Below the pieces are notes generated by a model. The model was not told the DNA's origin, ran no database searches, and saw nothing but the letters and a program-made list of their open reading frames with translations. From Adiantum capillus-veneris (taxonomy: Eukaryota > Streptophyta > Polypodiopsida > Polypodiales > Pteridaceae), in assembly GCA_014529385.2 (NCBI GenBank), contig CM043963.1, forward strand, positions 107,078,412 through 107,140,411: a DNA stretch of 62,000 bases, in the 5' to 3' direction. Of the stretch, positions 22,060 to 33,544 are shown in pieces. Both the position numbers and the translations under genes were made by a program. How positions within the stretch are numbered: position 1 is the first letter of the stretch; each line of letters starts with the position of its first letter.

Positions 22060-23097
22060 TGTACACATGTCTCTTCAAGAGAAAAAGCTACTTCTCAAGA
22101 AATCTAAACTTCCCTCTTTCAAAGGGGAAGGAGCCCCAGTTGAGCGCGATACAGAAGTGTGGCTCAAAGAGATGGAGGATTATTTTGCTGCTGGATGGTA
22201 CTACTCCCGATAACCAAGCAATGTTGGCGATGTTTCGTCTCACGGGGGATGCCAAGCTTTGGTGGAAACAACACTGCAAAGATAATCAAGTGGCTCAAAA
22301 CACTCAAACTTGGGAAGACATTAAGTATGCTGTCAAAGGACGTTATCTTCCACCTGCACACGAATCCCTTAAGATGAATGAATTCTTCAACTTACGTCAG
22401 TTTCATCTTACAGTGGAAGAATACTACTCCAAATTTGTAACTCTTAGGCGCTATGCTCCGCCAATGACCGCATATCAACAAGTAGCCCGTTTGTGCCAAG
22501 GGCTAAATGCTCCTTTAAATACTCGTCTAGAAGCCATGAGGCCTGTAAATTTGCAAGATGCTCTTTTAAGAGCTAAACCCTTAGCTAAAGATATGTCAGA
22601 CTCTCAAAGGGTACGAAATGGAAATTTAAGGAATGTTGGAAGGAGAGGACGGCCTATGATGTGGAACCAAAGGCAAGTTCACCCAGTTCACCAAACTCAT
22701 CCAATAGTTGCAGCTTCAGCAAATGAAGCTCAAAATGCAGATCTTAGATGCTATGAATGCAACGAGTTAGGAAATTTCAGGAATGTATATCCTAGGCGAG
22801 TCTTCGCAACAAATGCACCTAATCGAGCTAGAGGACGAGGCCAAATAATAAATCGTGGAGGAAGAAATGGAGGACGAGGTCGAGGACGTGGAATGGCTGC
22901 CAGAGTCAATGCTATCATAGGAGAACCAACATTGGGAGAAGAACAAGAGGAAAGAGCAACTCTACATGCTGCAATTGATAACCCAAGAGCAAGACAACAA
23001 TATGCTGTCATTCAAACACCTGCAAATCACCAAGGTGAAAAATTTGAGCTTCTTATTGATTGTGGTAGTACTCACTCTTTCTTGTCACCTAAAAAAT
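22060..23097 (+). pseudogene. E4 gag and protease start (family B gypsy), frameshifted
   Basis: The gag core begins in one frame (LPSFKGEGAPVERDTEVWL) and shifts near 22200 to the next. It then runs without stops to the junction at about 23097: FRLTGDAKLWWKQHCKD, then LRQFHLTVEEYYSKFVTLRR, then an Arg/Gly-rich tract. The zinc knuckle C-YE-C-NELG-N-FRNV-Y (22750-22795) has lost its His and its last Cys. The protease signature is LLIDCGSTHSFLS (23048-23085), with Cys in place of the usual Ser or Thr. Coding stops at the junction with E6, which lies in the opposite orientation. No E4 pol is found elsewhere in the window. Confidence 0.82.
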
Positions 23098-24180
23098 GGC
23101 TTTGAGAGATCCGGAAGCATGAGGATTGATTGGGAGGTAAGCTTCTCTTTGAGCTTGTCAAAAGAATTTTGCTCCTTAGCAGTCCATGATTACTTATGTT
23201 CTTCTTTGTTGAGTCATGTAATGGTCCTGCTATTTGAGAGAATTTTTCTATGAAGCGTCTATAGTATGCACTCATACCTATAAAGCTTCTTAGCTCATGT
23301 AGATTCCTTGGATTACCATGATTTTATTACCTCTAACTTTGATGGATCCATACAAATATCATCTTGAGAGATAATATGACCTAAGTATTGAATCTCTTGA
23401 AGGAAAAATTCGCTTTTCTTTTGATTGAGAAAAAGCTTGTTCTCCCTCAGAGCTTGAAAAATCACCTGGAGACGTTGCTTGTGTTCCTCCAAGAAATTGG
23501 AGTAGATGGTAATATCATCAACAAACACTCCAGTGAATTTGCGATAGGGTCTGAAGATTTTTTCCATTAGACGATTGAATGTGGCTGGTACATTAGTCAA
23601 GCCAAAAGGCATGACTAGATATTTATAAAGGACAAATGTTGTACGAAACGCGGTCTTTAGGATATCTTTCATCCACTATCCTTATTTGATGGGAGCCACT
23701 TTTAAGGTCGATCCTATTGAAGTAGGTAGAGCCTTGTAGCTTATCAAACAAATCTTTTCGCGAGGCATGTGAATTTATCTTTTGATAGTGATATGGTTTA
23801 GTGCTCGATAATCCACACACATACGGTATGTACCGTCTTTCTTTTGCACTAAAAGAACTGGAGAACAAAAGGGAGAGGAGCTAGGCCTCACAATCCCTTT
23901 GTCTACCAATTCTTGTACTTGCCTCACGATCTCCTCTTGTTGAGCTTGGGAAACTCGAAAAGGAGGTTTGTTAGGCGGTGAGCTTCCTGGTAGGAGCTCA
24001 ATTAGATGGGCATCATCCCCTCGTTTTGGAGGTAAATCCATAGGGATATCATCGATGAACACATCTTGGAATCCTTTTAGAAAATTAGACAAGTTTAACT
24101 CTTCTTGATTCCTACCATTTACATTTGATGAAACATTAGGATCTTTTAGGGACTCTTTGACAAAAATATGTATGCAGAAA
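23098..24180 (-). pseudogene. E6 reverse transcriptase region (family A), broken
   Basis: Minus-strand RT blocks appear in order from 24092 to 23098: [97 protein letters not shown] (catalytic pair intact), then IGMSAYYRRFIEKFSQIAGP. Frame breaks occur near 23640-23870. It stops in the RT-RNase H linker at about 23100, joined head to head with E4. Confidence 0.85.
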
Positions 24181-24640
24181 CTGATCTCTTCATTGATTTA
24201 TCAAAAGCAAGAGGATTTACAAGTGGTATAGTACGGCCAAACTCACTAGCATCTATATACATGTTCTTTTACCTGTAAGTGAAGTAGATTCTCCTTTAAA
24301 GGAACTTCATGTTGGCAGCCATGCGGTTGAACCATGGTACCCCTAGGATAGCATGTTGGAGAGGAGATATGAAAAAGTCTTCTTTGTCGACGTAGCTTTG
24401 GACATGAAGCCTCAACTTCTCAATCAAGGGAGTAACATAGGCTTGCTATCCCTTGAAAGCTGTTCCAACCATCGTTACAGCATCTCCCATCTCGAAAGCT
24501 TGAATGCCCAACTTGGTGGCCAACCTCATTGATATGAAGTTGTGAGTAGAGCCAGTGTCAAACAAGATGAAGGCATCATGCTCCCTTACCTTTCCCCGTG
24601 GCATAGGAGAGAGGTGATCCTTTGCAATGAGCTTCCTCTT
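24181..24640 (-). pseudogene. E6 protease region, with intact DTG
   Basis: Reads EHDAFILFDTGSTHNFIS at about 24595-24530, the only family A copy in the window that keeps D-T-G. Frame breaks are present around 24450. The downstream DVILG.PWF-type segment at about 24350-24310 is degraded. Confidence 0.8.
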
Positions 24641-25985
24641 TTGGAGTTTCGATGGTGGAAGTTCTAGGAGTCTTATTGTGAGAATTTCCCTTGGGGAAAA
24701 AACGATAGCCGTGTCCTTGCTCCCCACACTCAAGACATTTGTGGTCCTTGAAAAAAGCTTCAAGCTCTTCAGGAAAGAGTTTATTTTTACCTTTGTAGAC
24801 TCCCTTCTCCTTGGACCGATTGTTGTTCTTGTTGTTATTGTTGGAACTGCCTTGGGAAGAATTTTGGGCATTGGTTTTCCCCTTTGCATCACTCTTGTCT
24901 TTGTTGTCCATGGGCTTGACATTTCGTCTAGCCCCTTGTTTGAAATTGATGTGCGAAGCAACCATGGTGTGGTGGATTACTTCAGTGATAGAACCATGCC
25001 ATTGAGAGTTGACGTACTCGGCCATCTCTTCAGGTAACCCTGCACATAATTATTGCTTTTGCTCGCTAAGGTCTATCTTTTGAAAGACAGTAGCCTTGAG
25101 ATGTAAATCCCAAAAGTTGTCCATATATTTGTGAATAGACTCATGGGAGAGAAGCTTCAAACTTCACCATTCGATAAGCACTTTGTCCTTTGCATCGCTT
25201 GTAAGAAATTACTTCATGATGGAAACTCGTAGAGTTTTCCATGTATTTGGCGATTCGCCTTTGCCATGAAGGCTAGCCCACCAGAAGAGCCAATTTTTGG
25301 AAGTGCATAGCTACATGGTGTAGCTTGGAGGACTCCGTGGAGCCCTCGTCTCCAAAGGTCACATCAAATTGCTGGATGAAGGCCAATACTTTCTCGGTAG
25401 CACCAAAGGTGCCATCATGGGTGAGAAAAGAGATACTCTTTCCTCTCTCTTTGAACTTCTTTAGCTTTTGTGACCTTCACCATGCAGGGTATGAATTGCA
25501 ATGTCCTCCCCTCTTGTATTCTCTAGGAGAATAGACATAGCTTTCATCGAAAGAGGAGGAAGGTGAAGAAGAAGGAGAAGAGGGTAACCTCTTTCTTTCC
25601 CTTTTCTTCCTTTGTTTTCTCTCTTCCCTTTCTAAGTGACAAGGAGAAGGACTATGGGTTGACCGTTTCCTCTTGGAAGGAGTTGACGATTGTCTAAACC
25701 ATCGTCTTCGTGGAGCCACATCTTCAAAGGAACTTAGGGATTCATTACTTTCTTGTTCTTTGGATTCCTCCTCTCGTATGGGAGAAATCTTCTTTTGGGG
25801 GTCTCATCAAGAGGCCTCCTAAGCTCTCTCTCCTCTTGGAGAGGAAGGGAAATCTCATAAGCACGAAGTTGTTGAGTAGCTTTGGCTTGCAAAGCAGGGT
25901 TGCCCATATCTTGTTGCAACCTAGTAAAAGATAATTGACAAACATGGGGGCATCCCTTCATGTACAAAATCAAAGTTATCAATGT
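24641..25985 (-). pseudogene. E6 gag, broken
   Basis: From about 25985 leftward: the N-terminal frame (MGNPALQAKATQQLRAYEI), a Lys/Arg/Ser-rich tract at 25477-25719 (APRRRWFRQSSTPSKRKR), capsid remnants at 25050-25450, and an Asn/Lys-rich segment. A zinc knuckle C-LE-C-GEQG-H-GYRF-F near 24735-24700 has lost its last Cys. Gag is split across at least four frames. Confidence 0.8.
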
Positions 25986-26135
25986 TCATTCTACTCTCTT
26001 AGTTATTGTCATCCATGTTAACAAAATTTGTGTGTTTCCTTAGTGGCAATTTAAAACCTTAGTTGCTACGCCTCTTAGTCTTTGAAAATCAGCACTTAAG
26101 CAACTACACCCATGGCTTGAATTGGTTAATTATAG

Positions 26136-27120
26136 AGAGTAGTGGAGTGGGTATAATATTGCAGAATTGCGAAGGGATAGCTCCTTTCAGACTTGGTACA
26201 ATATAATCTTTGTGCTCCTTGTGACCTAGGTGATGCAATGAAGATGGAAAGCTTCATGCATCACGAGCATACCATAGACTTTGTAAAAAGCATTAACTAT
26301 CCCAAGCCTCAGTCCCAAGGCCTCAAACACCTTCAAAGGTGGAGAGAGCTAGCGGGGAATGAGGGTAGGGAAGAGGAAGAAGAAACATTCATAGGAAAAA
26401 GAAATAGTTCCTCACTTATCATCACTCTTCTTGCTAGCAAACATAATAGCATAATAATGAAGATGGAGAAGATGGAAAGCTTAAGCATGGAAGCATGGAT
26501 CTTGGTTGGATTTGCATTCCATAACCAAAGTGTTTGTGTAAGCTCTCAACTTCTCTACTAGCTTGGAGAAGGAGATGGAGCTTTTGCACTTTGCACATCA
26601 CACAATGAGGGAGGGTGTGTGTGTGTTGGGGGTGGGGTGGGGGGGGAGTATACCCCCCTTCTTTCTTTGGCGTACCCCCTCTTCTAGCTCAACTTGGAAG
26701 CTCATTGGACACCTGCAAGCCTGGCCAATCGCATGCATAATGCATATCAAGCAACAAGGGTAGTCTTGAGACAAGTGTCCCCTTTTCCCCTTTGAGAGAG
26801 AGAGGCCTTGATAAATGCAAAAACAATTGATTAAAATCAACGAAATTATCATTGGATCCCTTGGGAGGATAACTAATAGGCTTTAGTCACACTATGAGGG
26901 CAACATGAGGAGGAGCTTGGAAAGTTTCCTATTTGCCTTCTTGGTACCAAGCTTGCCTTGTGTGAGTGTGTGTGTGTTCTCTCTCTAGCCCCTACAATTA
27001 GGGATCACCCCCTCATGAGTAGGGATTAGATTTGAGTTTTTGAACAGCTTACCATCAAGCACCTTAGACATGGAGAACCTTAGCACCTTAGTCAATAAGC
27101 ACCTCAAGCACCTTAGTCGG
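26136..27120 (-). mobile_element. E6 LTR fragment (family A)
   Basis: Shares with the E2 LTRs the run TACAAT.TTTGTGCTCCTT.....GTGCAATGAAGATGGAAA, the AGAGCTAGCGGGG segment, GTGTGTGTGT..TCTCTCTC with CCCCTAC, and the ACCTTAGCA..TTA end region. It joins the internal region directly at about 26136, with the PBS and leader of E2 (about 57440-57980) missing. It is cut at 27120 by the LTR element that starts at 27121. Confidence 0.75.
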
Positions 27121-27540
27121 TGTGGGACGGGTGTCTAACCTCACTCCTATCTTATTGCAGACATAGCGAGAACCACGAATATAATTGTCAATCCATGGGA
27201 CGAAGCTGCCTCGACTAGTGCATAGAGGCTACAAGAGGTTGTCAATCGCTTGGAAAACAACAAAAAACTCACATCTAACTCAAGCTACACTCAAATGACT
27301 GAAAAATCACCAAGAGCTAATCACTCATTGACAAACAAATCATATCCGTTACAGCATCAAACGACATCCAAAAGTTACGAAACTTCTAATACATGTTTAT
27401 AAGACCTAAGCACACATGCTTAAGGTCTCAAATCTTACTTTAGATCAAGTGCAAAAATATTAACAACGAGTTTTTGACCTAATTGTTTTCGACCTAGAAT
27501 GCATCTAAATGCTTAGCAATGATACCCCACCTATACTTAG
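27121..27540 (-). mobile_element. 3' LTR of a non-coding LTR element (minus strand)
   Basis: Plus-strand reading begins TGTGGGACGGGTGTCTAACC, the same 34-bp start as at 30461 next to a PBS. On the minus strand this is therefore the LTR 3' end. The LTR is also related to 16560-17004 (inverted). Its inner boundary is not clear; 27540 is the limit of the similarity I can follow. Confidence 0.6.
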
Positions 27541-28359
27541 TTTTTGATTTTTAAAGCTTAAACTCCTACTTATGATGAAATTAGGTCGTGCTTCTATCTG
27601 CACTTCATCTTTGAGCTTGCAATATCTGGCTCCACTAAAATCTGTGAACATTTAGGGGTTCTTTGAATGGCTTTACTCTAATCAATAGGATCGTGGCTCG
27701 TGTGTTACTTTTGTCACTCATAAGATACCTATGGCCTTCCGGATCTGTATACAAAACTTTATCTCCAATGTAGCCATATAGCTGTAACATTCGGTCTATT
27801 GCAGTTGTGCATGTGTTGCTACTGCTACTGGTTAGCTTCGGTTGCATTTGAACTCTCGGCTCGGCTTGAATCCATGGTCTCTAAGAACTATCTCTTAACA
27901 GATTCTGGTATTAATTAGTAGAATTAATCCTGCTTGAGTTTGATAAGACTGCTTTTGTCCAAGTACTTTTAGCAGTTGATTGCTCTTAGACTCACAAGAG
28001 TTGATTAACTCTAGCTCAAAATTATAAAAATTGATTGCAATCTTTGAAATGATAGAAATCTAGGCCTTGAATAACCTAACCTGCAGATTAGATTGTTATC
28101 GGTTTTTCCACTTGACTTGAATTCAGCTCCTATCAAGATCCCAATTCTTTGCCTACAACCTGGTTCTTCAATCTGAGTTAAGTGAGTCAGCAAATGAGAA
28201 TTCCAAATTCTATCCTTGCAAAGAGTTGCAGGACTAATCTACAACCTGAAAACTGAGCTATCATGTATTAATTTTGATCTTATGGAATCTAAACTTGACC
28301 AATGACCTTGTGTTATGTTGCTCTAACGTTGTACAAGCTCAAAAGTCCAAAATCTTGTT
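27541..28359. other. internal region of the non-coding LTR element
   Basis: No open frame of note, no gag or pol motif. Minus strand is the presumed sense strand. Confidence 0.45.
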
Positions 28360-29920
28360 TTTGCGGCTCAAAAGTAAATAATCTTGATTATTTACTTTTC
28401 TCAATTTTGTGCACTTGTTAGCTTGTTTTGCCAAGTATTCAACTTGTTAAGGTCTCTGGACAAGTTTCACCGAGTTTGAACAAAATTTGTTCAAGTTATC
28501 AATTGTTTACTGTCCGTGAACTCTGATTCCAAGAATCTAGCTTAAGTCTCAATTTTGTGATCCAAATTTCACCAGATTTGATTTGTGGTGGTATACTAAA
28601 ATGTGCAAAATTGTCCAATTTTATCGTAGAAGTAAATAATCGTGATTATTTTCTATACTGGGATTTTTTTGCAACTTTTTGCCAAACTGGTTAAGAAACT
28701 CAACTTAAGCTTTCTAGCCAAGTTTCATCAAGTTTGGATAATCCCTGCTCACATTTGTCAACAGTTTTCTATCTGTAGACTGACTTTACAAATCTGGCTA
28801 CAATTTTCACTTCAATGATCCAAATCTTACCAAATTTGATTTGTGGGCTTAATATAACATGCTAAAACTTGTGGTATGCTTAGTTGGTTCAAAAAGTTAA
28901 AAAATAGGGCAAAAATAAATAATTGCGATTATTTACTTTTGTCAAATTTTTACATATTTTTAGCGTCTGAGCATATACACTTGTTTAACACTTCAATTTA
29001 AGCGTCTGGATCAAGTTTCACTAAATTTGAGCAAGATTTACCAAGTCACACTCAAGTTCTCGTCGACAATCAGTACAGATTTCAGTTTTTACAAAGTTTT
29101 TGGCATGTTTTGTGATCCAAACTCTATGAGCCTTCACAAAAGATGTTTGTAATCATGCATAGAGTCTGTTGTATCAACCTTGATCCATTTTGAGCCAAAT
29201 GAAAAAAAATGCGATTATTTACTTTTGACCTAAAATGAACATTTTTTGCACTTTTTTCAATACTCAAAGTCTTTTTGTGACATGTTTTAAGCCTTTGAGT
29301 CAAGTCAAAGCTTACTTTGAGCAAGATTCATCAAGTCAGACACAATTTCTTAACAATTAGTACATATTTTAGTTTTTACCAAGTTTTTGGTCTATTTTGT
29401 GATCCAAACTCTATGAGCCTTCACAAAAGGTTTGTAATCATGCATAGAGTCTATGGTATCAACCTTGATTCATTTTGAGCCAAATGCAAAAAATACGATT
29501 ATTTACTTTTGACCTAAAATGAACATTTTTTGCACTTTTTCAATACTCATTCTTTTTGTGACATGTTTTAAGCCTCTGAGTAAAGTTTCACTGAATTTGA
29601 ACAAGATTTACCAAGTTAGACACAATTTCTCGACAATCAGTACAGATTTCAGTTTTTGTCAAGTTTTTGGTCTGTTTTGTGATCCAAACTCTATGACCCT
29701 TCACAAAAGATGTTTGTACACATGCATAGAGTCTGTGGTGCCAACCTTGATCATTTTTTAGCTAAAAGTAATAATCATGATTATTTACTTTTGACCTAAA
29801 ATGAAAACTTTTTTCAACTTTTCCAGTGGACAGTCTTTTTATGATCTATTTTAAGCCTTTAAGTCAAGTCCAAACTTAATTTGGCTTAAAATGTCAAGAA
29901 AAAGTAAATAATATGAGGTT
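28360..29920 (-). repeat. degenerate tandem array, period about 260-296 bp, with a palindrome per unit
   Basis: Successive units carry AAGTAAATAAT...ATTATTTACTTTT at about 28368, 28627, 28911, 29207 (right arm only), 29494 (right arm only) and 29767, with a last partial at 29890. Between them recur CAAGTTTCA..GA.TTTGA.CAA.ATT, a GTTTTTGG.CTGTTTTGTGATCCAAACTC block and CATGCATAGAGTCT.TGGT. The first palindrome has 13-bp perfect arms around CTTG. There are about six units inside the non-coding element. Confidence 0.88.
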
Positions 29921-30440
29921 TTGCAAACTTTTGAAAATTTACCTCAAATGCATCCTTAAGCTTACCCACTGGTTCATACAACTTTTATGAGCATAATCTC
30001 CAGCCGGTTCAATGATTGACAGTCTTTTGGTGCTAGACCTGAAACTCTGCAAGTTCACATAAACAACTCATAGATGATTCCTTTGGAGTGAGCAATGATT
30101 TGAGATCTCACCTCGAATTCTACTTACCCTACTCCTAGGTTCTACTGCACTGGGTTGTGGAAAGTGTCCATAAACACTTTTTTTCTTGTTTTTTATGGTT
30201 TCTTGATCATTGATCTTAAGACTTGTCTTGTCCATATTCTCAAAATCCTAACCTAATCCTACAATTCGACAATCCTACTTAGCAAGTACAATCTACTCCC
30301 AAGCTACCTCTACACAGCAAAAGACGACGCTCTTAAGCTATGCAAATTTTTAAGAGAAAGTTTAACTCCAGGCGAACCTAGAGGAAGTTAATGGACAACT
30401 ATACAAAGTGCTCGTATTTTCCCTAGTTTCGGTCTATTCA

Positions 30441-30458
30441 TCCCCGAAAACGGTGCCA
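30441..30458 (-). other. PBS of the non-coding LTR element, tRNA-Asp-like
   Basis: The minus strand reads TGGCACCGTTTTCGGGGA, close to the TGGCGCCGTTGCCGGGGA site used by Athila/Tat elements. It lies 2 bp inside the LTR end at 30461, and its orientation shows the element reads on the minus strand. Confidence 0.72.
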
Positions 30459-30460
30459 AA

Positions 30461-30494
30461 TGTGGGATGGGTGTCTAACCTCACTCCTATCTTA
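30461..30494 (-). mobile_element. 34-bp stub of the 5' LTR of the non-coding element
   Basis: Identical in start and nearly identical over 34 bp to 27121-27154, then diverges abruptly at about 30495, where the E5 reading frame begins. The rest of this LTR is gone. Confidence 0.7.
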
Positions 30495-31597
30495 CAACAA
30501 TACCCCAATCAGTTCATTGAAGTAAACGCTGGGGAGAGATGAATACGTATAAATGGTCGGGAACCAGACCGGTCTGTACCACAAAAGCTCAATGGAAGAG
30601 CAGAAACCAGTTCAGTGGATCATCCAGAGGAGAATGAAGAAATTCCAATAGTACCACAACAAAATCTTCAGAATGATCTCTTGGAGGTCGGAAACCCATT
30701 TCATGATTATTATGCGGGAGTTCACATAGATAAGGAAGCTGAATCACTAGCTAAGAGAAAAGGAGGTGGGCCAAATTGGTTGCTTCCAGATGAACTAGAA
30801 GAATGGAATCTCGGCTTAGAAGAGGAACCCAGAATGATTAAAATCAACAAACATCTGAAGTCGGAGATCAAGGAAAAAGCCAAGGAACTGTTCCAAAAGT
30901 ATAAAGACGTATTTGCTTGGGAACATTCAGATTTGAAGGGAGTGGATCCAAAAGTATTCCAACACCGCATACCACTGAAACTTGATGCCAGGCTAGTAAG
31001 ACTGCAGAAATACATAATGAATCCTAATTATGCAAAGAAGGAGGATTTGATAATTTGCTTACGTCATGATTCATTACAGAGGTAGCAAGCAACAACTGGT
31101 TATTTTCTATAGTGTAAGTCCCAAAGAAGAATGACAAGCTCAGAGTCTATGTCAACTATAGGAAACTGAATGCCTAGACCATTAAAGATCCATTTCCATT
31201 GCCATTTATAGATATGATGCTAAATGAAATTGCAAACCAAGAGATGTATAGATTTATGGATGGCTATCTTGGCTATAACCAACTCAAGATTTCACCAAAA
31301 GATAGAACAAAAACAACATTCATAACTGAGTGGGGAGCATTTATGTATTTGGTAATGCCATTCGGACTTTGTAATGCTCAAGCCACCTTTTAGAGGTGTA
31401 TGATGGAAATCTTCAGTGAGTTTCTGCATAAATTTTTAGCCATATTCGTGGATAATTTCACTCTGTTTTCCACTAAAGAGATGCACATACTATTTTTGGA
31501 GATGGTTTTTGAAAGGTGCAGGGAGAAAAGAATCTGATTAAATCCATTCAAGTCTTTGTTTATGGTCTAGAAAGTTCTGTTTCTCGGACACATCCTT
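30495..31597 (+). pseudogene. E5 pre-RT and reverse transcriptase, broken
   Basis: The frame at 30615-31085 encodes an acidic linker and the start of the RT N-terminus (ELFQKYKDVFAWEHSDLKG, then HRIPLKL). RT blocks follow across frames: VPKKN region, KDPFPLPFIDMM, YRFMDGYLGYNQLKISP, TTFITEWGAFMYLVMPFGLC, then FVDNFTLFS near 31448 (catalytic FVDD changed to FVDN), and LNPFKSLF. Stops TAG at 31175, 31391 and 31568 all replace positions normally Gln. The 5' part of the element (LTR, gag, protease) is absent. Confidence 0.85.
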
Positions 31598-32450
31598 TTG
31601 AGAAATGGCATCGAGATGGCTGAGGATAATATCAAGAGTATTAAGCAAGCCAGAGCACCAACTATGGTTTCAGAATTGAGTTTATTCTTGGGGTACATTA
31701 ATTTTTATCAAAGATTTTTTCACATGTTTGCAGCTAAAGCCTTACCCCTTTATGAGCTCACAAAGAAAGGAACTAAATACATATGGACTGAAGAATGTGA
31801 GAAAAGCTTTCAATGCTTGAAAGATGATATTAGCAGGAAGCCAGTTCTTTGCCAACCCAACTGGGATATTATCTTTCATGTACATGTTGATGCTTCACGA
31901 ATGGAGATGGGGGCTATATTGGCTCAGCCTGATGGGAAGACAGACTACCCAGTCTACTTCGCCAGTCTCGCAGATTCAGCTTAGCCGAACAAGGATATTC
32001 GACAATAGAAAGAGAGGCACTGTGAATGGTTTTTAGTGCAACCAAGTTCATACATTATCTATTGGGGAAAATATTTCACTTTTATGTTGATCATCAGGAT
32101 TTATTATTCTTGATTAATAAGGTGATCATATAGGGAAGATTGATCAGGTGGATGATGTTCCTAATGGATTTCGAATTCAAAAATTTTCACAAACTAGGAA
32201 AGTCACATTGCGGAGCTGATTTTCTTTCCAAAAGCATTGAAGGTTTCTCTGAAGACCTTTGAGAGATGAACCAATAGATGCTCAACTATTTCAAAGCACA
32301 GCTGAGAAGAGCCCCCGACCCAGAATGGCAGGAAGTGTACAATTTCCTTTAGTTAGGAAAATTCCCAGAAGATTGGCCTCAAAACAAGAAAAAGGCATTG
32401 ATCATCTGAAGTTTGAAGTTCACCATTGTTGTGCGAGTGCTTTACAGATT
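31598..32450 (+). pseudogene. E5 RNase H region, broken
   Basis: RT-RNase H connection (FLGYINFYQRFFHMFAAKALPL, written here in part) is followed by YIWTEECEKSFQCLKDDI, HVDASRMEMGAILAQPDGK and PVYFAS, then HYLLGKIFHFYVDHQDLLFL after a frame change. This is the ordinary gypsy RNase H. There is no second, archaeal-type RNase H as in E3. Confidence 0.8.
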
Positions 32451-33540
32451 GGGAATTGATGGAGTACTTCAACAATTGTACCTCTAAAAGGACGAATGTA
32501 AGGTATCACTGAAGCACATAATGGTGATGCTGAAGGTCATTTTTCAATTGACATCACATACAAGAAAATCCTTCAAGCAAGATTATGGTGGCAGTTGATG
32601 ATGGCTGATATCAGGACATTTTGTAAGACTTGTGACATCTGCCAAAGGATGGGCATACCTATAGCAGCTGACATGACACCACTAACTCCAATCATACCAT
32701 TAGGAATCTTTATGAAATGGGGACTTGACTTCATGGGACCATTTCAAAAGGTAACTCCTAGGAAGAACAAGTATATCATTATGGCTACCTGCTATGTCAT
32801 CAAATGGGTGGTGGTAGAAGCTCTACAAGATAACACTACTAAGTCAACTGCTTCATTCCTCTATGAAAATATAATGTGTAGATATGGTTGTCCCATTGAG
32901 ATAGAATCAAACCAGGGACTCATTTCATTAATGATACAATGAAAATTCTCATGGAAATGTTTTTAGTCAAACATAGGAAGTCCACACCATACTATCCCAT
33001 ATGCAATGGTCAGGCTAAAAGCAGTAATAAAACCATCAAAACCATTCTTACAAAAATTGTTCAGAAGGAGCCACACCACTGGGATACCAGACTTCAGACA
33101 ACATTTTGGGCCTATTGAGATGCTTACAAAGTCGCGACAAGCATGACCCCATTTAAATTGGTTTATGGAACAAAAGCAATTGTACCCATGGAATTTGTGA
33201 TTCGAAGCTTAAGATTGGAAGTTGAATATGGGATGGATTTCAATAAGAACCTGAAGCAAGACTAGATGATCTATTACAGCTAGATGAGATCCAGATCAAG
33301 GTCAGAGATTTCTAGAGAGATGATCTAGTTCTACTTTACCAATCCAAACTAGCGCCAAAGAAACCAAACCTGAAAATAGCATGGTCAGGGCCCTATGAGG
33401 TGTATTGGGTATTTTCAAACCAAAGAGTGAGACTCAGAGATTTATCGGGGCTAGTGTTTCCAGGAGCATACAATGGGCCCAAGCTTAAGCTCTATTATTC
33501 AAGAACAGAAGGGCTTCTAGTGGAGCTTAAACCATAACCA
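32451..33540 (+). pseudogene. E5 integrase, broken
   Basis: The zinc-binding end is visible (AHNGDAEGHF-like reading, then CKTCDICQRM near 32625-32655). The core has KWGLDFMGPFQKVTP (first catalytic Asp) and MCRYGCPIEIESNQG, where the second catalytic Asp is Asn. A GQAKSSNKTI-like stretch near 33010-33040 stands where the third acidic residue belongs. The C-terminal part to 33540 includes LYQSKLAPKKPNLK and is interrupted by stops. The enzyme would insert the DNA copy; this one is dead. Confidence 0.8.
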
Positions 33541-33544
33541 GAAG

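Noticed and set aside
28360-29920. Centromeric or telomeric satellite
   Set aside because: Only about six diverged units lie inside one LTR element; the unit is not a telomere-like motif.
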